DNA from: an uncultured beta proteobacterium
GTDB taxonomy: Bacteria; Pseudomonadota; Gammaproteobacteria; Burkholderiales; SG8-39
Reading direction: 5' to 3'
Length of the DNA stretch: 11,766 bases
Assembly: GCA_902826155.1 (NCBI GenBank)
Contig: CADEDU010000136.1
Coordinates: 1-11,766 of the forward strand
Made by a program: the position numbers and the translations under genes. Below the pieces are notes generated by a model. The model ran no database searches. It saw nothing but the letters and a program-made list of their open reading frames with translations, and had not been told where the DNA came from. This document shows positions 6,200 through 11,766 of this stretch, piece by piece. Each line of letters starts with the position of its first letter. Within the stretch, counting starts at the first letter, position 1.

Positions 6200-7180
6200 A
6201 TGAGCGAGATCACCACACGATTCCACCCCGGCCTGATCGGCTCTCAGCCGCTGCCCGACGAGGCGGCGGTTCGCGCCAAGGTCATCCGACCGGAGAAGGG
6301 CTTCTCGACGGCCTGGTTGATCGCGCCGGCAACGATCTGGCTGGTGCTCTTTCTGGTGGTGCCGCTCGCCTCGATCATCGTGTTCAGTTTCTGGTCGATG
6401 GCCGAGCAGGGCATGGTGCCCGACCTGACGCTCAAGTACTACGGCGACTACTTCACCGTCACCGGGTTCTTCGAGCCCGAGCACAAGGACTTTCTCAAAC
6501 CAAGCGTGTTCCTGCGCGCGCTCGGTTCGACCATCTACTACACCTTGCTGGTGATGGTGCTCTGCCTGTTGATCGGCTACCCGATCGCGTATTTCCTGGC
6601 GATGCAGGTCCAGGACTTCAAATGGCAGCTTTCGCTGTTCCTGCTTTGCATGGTGCCGTTCTGGACCAGCTATCTGATCCGGGCCGTCGCCTGGTTGCCG
6701 ATGTTGGGCCGGCAAGGGTTGATCAACCAGGCCTTGATGGGCATCGGCATCCTCGATGAGCCGGCGACCTTCCTGCTCTATTCGGAGTTCGGCTATGTGA
6801 CCGCACTGGTCCAGCTCTACGTGGTGCTGGGCATCGGACCGATCTTCTTCTCGCTCGCCAAGATCCCCAAGCAGATCATCGAAGCCGCGATCGACATGGG
6901 CGCAACGCCGTTCCAGGTGTTTCGCGAAATCATCGCGCCGATGTCGCTGCCCGGCGTGGCGATCGGCATGATCTTCGTGTTCGTGATGATGATGGGCGAG
7001 TTCGCCACCGCGGTGGTGGTGTATGGCGGCAAGACCAGCACCGCGGGCACCGTAATCCTGAGCTACTACGGCACGGCGAACTATCCGTTCGCGGCGGTCA
7101 ACGCGTTGATGCTCATGGTGGCGATGGTGGTGGGCATCATCATCATCCTGCGGCTCGTCGACATCCGGAGGGAGCTCTAG
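6200..7180 (+). CDS. ABC transporter permease, PotB-like
   Basis: This 326-residue inner-membrane subunit belongs to the PotB group of the binding-protein-dependent permease family. The first membrane helix lies near 39-64, a periplasmic stretch follows, and further helices begin at about 110. The cytoplasmic EAA loop that contacts the ATPase is clear: EAAIDMGATP at 228-237, with the conserved Gly at 234. With its partner permease it forms the translocation channel. The ATG at 6200 has only a weak ribosome-binding site (GAAGA); an in-frame GTG at 6185 is a possible alternative and would add five residues. The gene lies 142 bp after the binding-protein gene, an unusually long and structured gap for such operons, and 3 nt before the second permease. 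Confidence 0.93.
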   Translation: MSEITTRFHPGLIGSQPLPDEAAVRAKVIRPEKGFSTAWLIAPATIWLVLFLVVPLASIIVFSFWSMAEQGMVPDLTLKYYGDYFTVTGFFEPEHKDFLKPSVFLRALGSTIYYTLLVMVLCLLIGYPIAYFLAMQVQDFKWQLSLFLLCMVPFWTSYLIRAVAWLPMLGRQGLINQALMGIGILDEPATFLLYSEFGYVTALVQLYVVLGIGPIFFSLAKIPKQIIEAAIDMGATPFQVFREIIAPMSLPGVAIGMIFVFVMMMGEFATAVVVYGGKTSTAGTVILSYYGTANYPFAAVNALMLMVAMVVGIIIILRLVDIRREL

Positions 7181-7183
7181 CAC

Positions 7184-8011
7184 ATGGCCCGCTGGACGCC
7201 TGAGCGCCGCCGCAAGCTGCGGGTGAAGACCGGGTTCTCGCTCTATTTCGTGCTGTTCCTGGTGTTCATCTATGGCCCGATGTTCGCCATGTTCATCCTC
7301 TCGTTCCAGGGGCCGCGCGGCGGGACGAGCTTTCCGATGCGCGGTTGGAGTCTGCACTGGTGGAATCGGCTGATCGAGCCCTCGACGGTCGGTGACCTGC
7401 AAGGCGCGATCGGCCGCTCGATCGTTCTCGCGCTGATGGTCACCGTGATCACCGCGGTGCTCTCGACCATGCTGGCGATGGCGTTCCGCAAATCATTCCG
7501 GTTCTCCAACGCGCTGTTCTATACGATCCTCGCCGGTCTGATGGTGCCCGGTGTGCTGCTGAGCCTGGGCCTGGCCACTTTGATGCGGCAGTTGGGCTTG
7601 TCGCCGAGCTGGTACACCTCGGGGCTGGCGGTGCACGTCGTTTGGGCGCTGCCGTTCGGCTACCTGGTCATGATGGCGGTGTTCAACCGCTTCGATGCGC
7701 GGCTCGAGGAGGCCGCGCGCGACATGGGCGCGAGCGAGTGGGTGGTGTTCAAGGAGATCACCTTCCCGCTCATCCTCCCCGGGATCGTGGCAGCGGGGTT
7801 GTTCGGCTTCACGTTGTCGTACGACGAGTTCGCCCGCACCACGCTGCTGTCGGGGGAGTACAACACCTTGCCGCTGGACATCAGCGCATCGATGACGCAG
7901 CGCATCCGACCGACGTTGTTCGCGCTGGGGACGCTGTCGACGATCTTTTCGCTGCTGATGATCGGACTGTTCCTGGTCATCTACACCATTCTGATCCGGC
8001 GCTCGCGTTAA
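7184..8011 (+). CDS. ABC transporter permease, PotC-like
   Basis: This is the second channel subunit, 275 residues, which is normal for PotC-type proteins. A basic N-terminus (ERRRKLRVK) precedes a first helix at about 18-41. Further helices follow, and the EAA loop reads EEAARDMGASE at 175-185 with the conserved Gly at 182. Its ATG is 3 nt after the previous stop, and the ribosome-binding site GGAGGGAG lies in the end of that gene, so the two permeases are co-translated. The gene stops 6 bp before the stop of the convergent ATPase gene. There is no room for a separate terminator, so transcripts from the two sides should overlap at their 3' ends. Confidence 0.94.
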   Translation: MARWTPERRRKLRVKTGFSLYFVLFLVFIYGPMFAMFILSFQGPRGGTSFPMRGWSLHWWNRLIEPSTVGDLQGAIGRSIVLALMVTVITAVLSTMLAMAFRKSFRFSNALFYTILAGLMVPGVLLSLGLATLMRQLGLSPSWYTSGLAVHVVWALPFGYLVMMAVFNRFDARLEEAARDMGASEWVVFKEITFPLILPGIVAAGLFGFTLSYDEFARTTLLSGEYNTLPLDISASMTQRIRPTLFALGTLSTIFSLLMIGLFLVIYTILIRRSR

Positions 8012-8017
8012 TCAGCT

Positions 8018-9124
8018 TCAACCAGATTTCCGCGAGCGTGACGGCTCCAGCAGGATGCACGCGTCGGCGGCCCAGCTGATGATCTGCTTCTCGCCCAGAG
8101 TCCGCTCGCGCTCGGAGTGCTTGCGGTGCTGCTCGACCGAGACGTAGTGGCCGGGCGCGATCTCGAACACGTCGGTTTCCAGCGTGCCCAGGTACTCGGT
8201 GTTGACGTAGGTGCCCTCGACGCTGTTGGCCATGTCGGCGTGGCGCCCCGCGTGCAGCAGGTCCGCGCGCACCGAAAAGTCGACCTTGGTTCCCAGCTCG
8301 ACCCGCCGATCCTGATCGGACACCTTGACGTAGTAGAAATTTCCGTCCGATTCGATGATCACGATCGCACCGCTGTGCGAGCGCACCACGCCGCTGAACA
8401 GGTTGTTGTTGCCGATGAACTCGGCAACGAACCTGGTGCGCGGACGTTCGGCGATCTGGCGTGACGTGCCGATCTGCTGGATGACCGCATCGCTCATCAC
8501 GATGACCTTGTCGGCCATGGCCATTGCCTCCTGCTGCGAATGCGTGACCATGATGAACGTGATGCCCAGCTCGCGCTGGATGCGCTTCAACTCGATCATC
8601 ATCGTCTGGCGCAGCGAGTAATCGAGTGCACCCAATGGCTCATCCAGCAACAGCACGGTGGGGTTGCTGATCAGCGCACGGGCGAGCGCCACGCGCTGCT
8701 GCTGACCGCCGCTCAGCTCGGCGGGGCGACGCATGGCGAAATCCTTCAGGCCGACCTTGTCGATCATCTCCCAGACCTTCGGCGCGCGGACGTCCTTGTC
8801 GATGCCTTTCATCTTCAGGCTGAATTCGACGTTCTGAAAGACGTTGCGGTGCGGGAACAGCGCGAAGCTCTGGAACATCATTGCGGTGTCGCGTCGCGAG
8901 GGGGGCAGATCGGTGACGTCCTCGCCTTTGATGAAGATCTTGCCCGAGCTGACCTCCTCCAGGCCGCCGATCATGCGCAGCGTGGTCGTCTTGCCGCAGC
9001 CCGAGGGCCCGAGCATCGCGACGAACTCGCCGTGCTTGATCTCGGCGTTGAAATCGATCACGGCGCGGACGCCGCCTGCATAGGTCTTCTCGACGCTCTG
9101 CAGCACGACGTCATAGTCCGACAC
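8018..9124 (-). CDS. ABC transporter ATPase, PotA-like
   Basis: This complete 368-residue import ATPase shows all nucleotide-binding motifs: Walker A GPSGCGKT at 39-46, Q-loop Gln85 in MMFQSFALFPH, signature LSGGQ at 137-141, Walker B LLLDEP with Asp161 and Glu162, D-loop GALD at 165-168 and switch His195. The C-terminal part from about 240 is the regulatory TOBE region of the PotA/MalK group (for example FSVRADLLHA). It should energise the two convergent permeases. The start is a GTG at 9124 with a modest ribosome-binding site (CAGGATC). It is oddly placed: on the strand opposite its binding protein and permeases, 29 bp downstream of the flotillin gene. It is therefore probably transcribed from the flotillin promoter or from a promoter inside the end of that gene. 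Confidence 0.95.
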   Translation of the reverse strand: MSDYDVVLQSVEKTYAGGVRAVIDFNAEIKHGEFVAMLGPSGCGKTTTLRMIGGLEEVSSGKIFIKGEDVTDLPPSRRDTAMMFQSFALFPHRNVFQNVEFSLKMKGIDKDVRAPKVWEMIDKVGLKDFAMRRPAELSGGQQQRVALARALISNPTVLLLDEPLGALDYSLRQTMMIELKRIQRELGITFIMVTHSQQEAMAMADKVIVMSDAVIQQIGTSRQIAERPRTRFVAEFIGNNNLFSGVVRSHSGAIVIIESDGNFYYVKVSDQDRRVELGTKVDFSVRADLLHAGRHADMANSVEGTYVNTEYLGTLETDVFEIAPGHYVSVEQHRKHSERERTLGEKQIISWAADACILLEPSRSRKSG

Positions 9125-9153
9125 GATCCTGCCCCTGAATCAAACCCGCCGGG

Positions 9154-11766
9154 TCAGTCGGCCGCTTTGGCAGTAGCCTGCAACAGCGTCCACACCATGT
9201 TGAACGGCACCTCGTTGAACACGCCGCCCTCGTTGGCATCGCGCAGCAGATTGAGCGCCTGCGACTGCGCCTCGGTGCCTGCTTTCGATTCGAGCAACGC
9301 CAAGCCTTCAGCGAAGGGCACCTGACGCGACTTGTCGGTCTTGAAGTGCTCGCCCACCAGCTGCGAGAGCTGGCTCGCCATCTCGCGGAACTGACCGCCG
9401 CGTCCGGGCTTGCCGAAGATCCCGCGGATGCCGTTGGACGCGAAACGATCGCGCAGTCCTGCCGGCAGCGATTGGGCGACGCCTTCAAGCACCTCGCCGA
9501 GCGAAAAACCGGAGGTGAACATCTTGCGGATGGTGTCGACCGTGCCGTCGCTGCCCCCTCCGTACATGCGGATCTGCGCCTGCGACAGTGCATTGCCCAT
9601 CGCCTTGGCCTGATCGATGTGCACGTCGCGCTCCGCTTCGATGTGCATCTTGGAGAGCTCGAGGAACATCGCCGCGTCGTTGTATTTCATCAGCGCGTTG
9701 GCCTTGGCCTCCATGCCGCTCGCCTCGGCCTGCAGCATGCGCAGCGTGTTCTGTACGCGCAGACTCTCGACTTCCGCCTCGGCACGGCCGCGTGCGGCGG
9801 CTTCCTCCTTGATGCCGGCCGCCGAGATCGTCTGCGCCTCGCTGTTCGCCTTGGCGCGGATCAGAACCGCCTTGGACTCGCGCTCGGCGGCGTTCATGCG
9901 GGCGTCGGCCTCGCTCAGCATGTGCATCGAGGCCACTTGGGCCTGCGTTTCCTCGGCGATGTGTTTGGTGCGCGCGGCCTGCTCGGCGCGTATCAACTCG
10001 ACGGCCTTGTCCTGCTCGGCATCGGCGATCACGCGTACCGCGCTGGTCTGATGCTCCGCCTTGGCCTTCTCGGCCGTGATGCGCAGGCGCTCGAGCTCGG
10101 CCTGTTCGAGTTCGCGCGTTTTCTGGACCAGCGCGATCTCGCGATCACGCTCTTCCTTCTCGCGCGCGAGGAATCGCTGGATGTCGGCGCGCTCGCGTTC
10201 CTGCTCCTTCGAGATGATGCGGATCTCGCCTTCCTGCTGCTCGAGTGCGATCGCGGTGCGCTGCTTCAGTTCGGCGCGTTCGAGCTGTTCCTGCTTGGAG
10301 ACCAGTGCGATCTGCCGATCGCGCTCCTCGGCCTCGCGCGCAAGCTGGCGTCGGATCTCGGCGCGCTCCAGTTCGGCCACCTTGCCCACCAGCGCGATCT
10401 CGCGCTCGCGCTCTTCGGTCTCGCGCGCCAGCTGGCGTCGAATCTCCGCGGCTTCGCGCGCCTTGGCGGCCTCGATCAGCTCGGCGTCCTTGGTGATCCG
10501 CGCCTGCTCGATCGTTTTTTCCTTGGCGATTTCGTCCTGCTCGACCTCCAGACGCCGCTCGAGCAGGATGAGCTGCTTCTCCGCCAGCGCACGCGCCTTA
10601 TCCTCGGCGACGACCTTGTCCTGTTGCGCGACGGCGGCGGCCTCTTCCTGGTCGATGATCAACACCCGCTTCCTGGTGTCCAGCGCGCGCTCGCGGATCT
10701 TCACCGCGATCGCTTCGGCCACAAGATGACGATCGTCGCGCGCGGCTTCCTCGGCCTTGAGCACGGCGGTCTCGTGGATGATTTCTGCTTCGCGCCGCTC
10801 GCGCTCGCGCGCGGCCAGTTCGATGGCGCGGGCTTTCTCGGCCCGCTCGCGGCTCAGGCTGCGCTCGATCTCGGCCAGCTCCTCTTCTCTCGCCTTGCCG
10901 ATGAGTGCGATCTGGCGATCCTTCTCGGCCTTTTCCAGTGCGAGGTTGCGTTCGATGTTGGCCAGTTCCTCCTGCCTGGCTTTCTCGATCAGCGCGATCT
11001 GCTTGTCGCGCTCTTCCTGCTCCAGCGCCAGCCGGCGCTGCACCTCGGCACGCTCGCGTTTCTTCCCCTCCTCGGTGACGGCCAGTTCGCGCCCGGTGCG
11101 CTGGCGCTCCAGCTCCACCTCGTTGACGATTTCGCGTTCTTCGACCGCGCGGCGCTGGTCGAGCAGGAACACCTGCTTCTGTCCCAGCTGCATCGCCTGT
11201 TCGTTGGCGACTTCTTTTTCCTGGGCGGCCTGCGCGAATGCTTCCTGGCGCTCGATCTCAAGCAGTTCGAGCTGGGTGTCGAGATCCTTCTGGCGGATCG
11301 CCACCGTGGTGCGCTTCTCGGTGTCGTGCACCTTGCGCCGGGCTTCCGAGGTGATCTCGGTGATGATCTTCAACCCTTCGGCGTCGAAGACATTGCTGGC
11401 GTTGAAGTACTTCCGGTCGGTCTGCTCCAGCGTGACTACGGTGACTTCCTCAAGCTCCAGGCCGTTGGAGCGGAAGCTGGCCCGCACGGCTTCCTTGATC
11501 GCCTGGGCGAACGCATCACGATTTTCGTGCAACTCGGTGAGCGTCTTGGTGGCGGCGTAGCTTCGCACCGCGCCGACGACCTTGGCTTCCAGCAGGTTGC
11601 GTACCGCATCGCCGTCGAAGGTCTTCTCGCCCAGGCTGCGACTGGCGGTGAGCAGATCATCGGCGGTGCGTCCGACGTGCGTGTAGAGCTCGGTGATCAC
11701 GTCGACCCGGATCTTGTCGGCGGTGAGCACGGCATGCTCGCGCGAGCGATCGACGATCAGCTTAAG
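9154..11766 (-). CDS. Very large flotillin / SPFH-domain protein, N-terminus outside the window
   Basis: The frame is open to the right edge: twelve more codons (LKLIVDRSREHA) precede the GTG at 11730, so the gene starts outside the window and at least 870 residues are encoded here. Numbering from that GTG, residues 1 to about 115 are the rest of an SPFH (prohibitin-homology) domain. Residues about 125-650 are a highly charged coiled coil made partly of 29-residue repeats. Residues about 650-720 resemble the flotillin C-terminal segment (AEAEVESLRVQNTLRMLQAE). A C-terminal region at 725-858 is of unclear type (VDTIRKMFTSGFSLGEVLEG). Flotillins oligomerise on the inner membrane and organise membrane microdomains; YqiK-type relatives are the nearest I recognise, and they are usually considerably shorter. 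It precedes the ATPase by 29 bp in the same direction. A direct role in the transport system is inference. Confidence 0.88.
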   Translation of the reverse strand, partial: LKLIVDRSREHAVLTADKIRVDVITELYTHVGRTADDLLTASRSLGEKTFDGDAVRNLLEAKVVGAVRSYAATKTLTELHENRDAFAQAIKEAVRASFRSNGLELEEVTVVTLEQTDRKYFNASNVFDAEGLKIITEITSEARRKVHDTEKRTTVAIRQKDLDTQLELLEIERQEAFAQAAQEKEVANEQAMQLGQKQVFLLDQRRAVEEREIVNEVELERQRTGRELAVTEEGKKRERAEVQRRLALEQEERDKQIALIEKARQEELANIERNLALEKAEKDRQIALIGKAREEELAEIERSLSRERAEKARAIELAARERERREAEIIHETAVLKAEEAARDDRHLVAEAIAVKIRERALDTRKRVLIIDQEEAAAVAQQDKVVAEDKARALAEKQLILLERRLEVEQDEIAKEKTIEQARITKDAELIEAAKAREAAEIRRQLARETEEREREIALVGKVAELERAEIRRQLAREAEERDRQIALVSKQEQLERAELKQRTAIALEQQEGEIRIISKEQERERADIQRFLAREKEERDREIALVQKTRELEQAELERLRITAEKAKAEHQTSAVRVIADAEQDKAVELIRAEQAARTKHIAEETQAQVASMHMLSEADARMNAAERESKAVLIRAKANSEAQTISAAGIKEEAAARGRAEAEVESLRVQNTLRMLQAEASGMEAKANALMKYNDAAMFLELSKMHIEAERDVHIDQAKAMGNALSQAQIRMYGGGSDGTVDTIRKMFTSGFSLGEVLEGVAQSLPAGLRDRFASNGIRGIFGKPGRGGQFREMASQLSQLVGEHFKTDKSRQVPFAEGLALLESKAGTEAQSQALNLLRDANEGGVFNEVPFNMVWTLLQATAKAAD
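10102..10449 (-). repeat. Four 29-residue (87-bp) coiled-coil repeats, flotillin array 2
   Basis: Residues 428-456, 457-485, 486-514 and 515-543 (same numbering) repeat the unit of the first array, for example AEIRRQLARE followed by EREIALV. A partial copy starts at 544. Copies at 428 and 457 are also very similar in DNA, which suggests recent duplication or homogenisation. Copy 486-514 is the most diverged (AELKQRTAIA). The two arrays are 200 residues apart, seven periods minus three residues, so the stretch between them probably holds decayed copies with a small deletion. Confidence 0.75.
10789..11049 (-). repeat. Three 29-residue (87-bp) coiled-coil repeats, flotillin array 1
   Basis: Numbering from the GTG at 11730, residues 228-256, 257-285 and 286-314 are three adjacent copies of a 29-residue unit. 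Each begins A-(E/N)-(V/I), then R-x-L, a run of Glu/Lys/Arg and the signature QIALI in the first two copies (AIELA in the third). The period of 29 residues over about eight helical turns gives 3.63 residues per turn, close to an unsupercoiled helix and unlike the classical heptad. Confidence 0.75.

Noticed and set aside
6026..7402. Minus-strand 458-codon open frame rich in His, Asp and Arg
   Set aside because: It is antisense to two clear permease genes. The His/Asp/Gln bias is what reverse-reading of GC-rich membrane-protein codons produces.
10061..11560. Two long plus-strand Ser/Arg-rich open frames
   Set aside because: They are antisense to the flotillin coiled coil. Glu/Arg/Ala-rich codons read backwards give Ser/Arg/Ala, so the low complexity is derived.

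Overview
This is a GC-rich, densely coded window. The protein families (Tat-exported Pot-type solute-binding protein, hydantoinases, an isochorismatase-fold amidase, a long flotillin) and the strong G/C preference at third codon positions suggest a proteobacterium, most likely a betaproteobacterium. No rRNA, tRNA, CRISPR array, insertion sequence or phage gene is visible, so the taxonomic call is an inference from families and composition only.

Left block, minus strand (1-1325): a cysteine amidohydrolase of the N-carbamoylsarcosine amidase / isochorismatase family overlaps by ATGA with hyuA, the ATP-dependent hydantoinase/oxoprolinase subunit, which runs off the left edge. This hyuA carries about 180 extra residues, a short amphipathic helix plus a long Pro/Ala/Ser/Gly/Arg linker, before the normal GVDVGGTFTD start. 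Next, plus strand (1401-3061): two overlapping genes for multi-spanning membrane proteins of unknown function. Then, minus strand (3091-4542): a complete D-hydantoinase/dihydropyrimidinase with all metal ligands.

Right block: a divergent regulatory region (4543-4776) with a near-perfect dyad and three 16-bp tandem repeats separates hydA from a plus-strand transport operon: a Tat-secreted Pot-family binding protein and two permeases (4777-8011). Three hairpin or palindrome elements lie around the binding-protein stop codon and in the gap before the first permease. The matching ATPase is on the opposite strand, converging on the permeases with a 6-nt gap and following a very large flotillin/SPFH protein (9154 to beyond the right edge) built on 29-residue coiled-coil repeats.

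Taken together, the window looks like an uptake and hydrolysis locus for hydantoin-like or cyclic ureide compounds. The ABC importer would bring the substrate in, HydA and/or HyuA(B) would open the ring to an N-carbamoyl compound, and the amidase would remove the carbamoyl group. The substrate is not fixed by the sequence. The flotillin-ATPase operon and the unknown membrane pair raise the possibility that import is organised in a membrane microdomain; that part is hypothesis.
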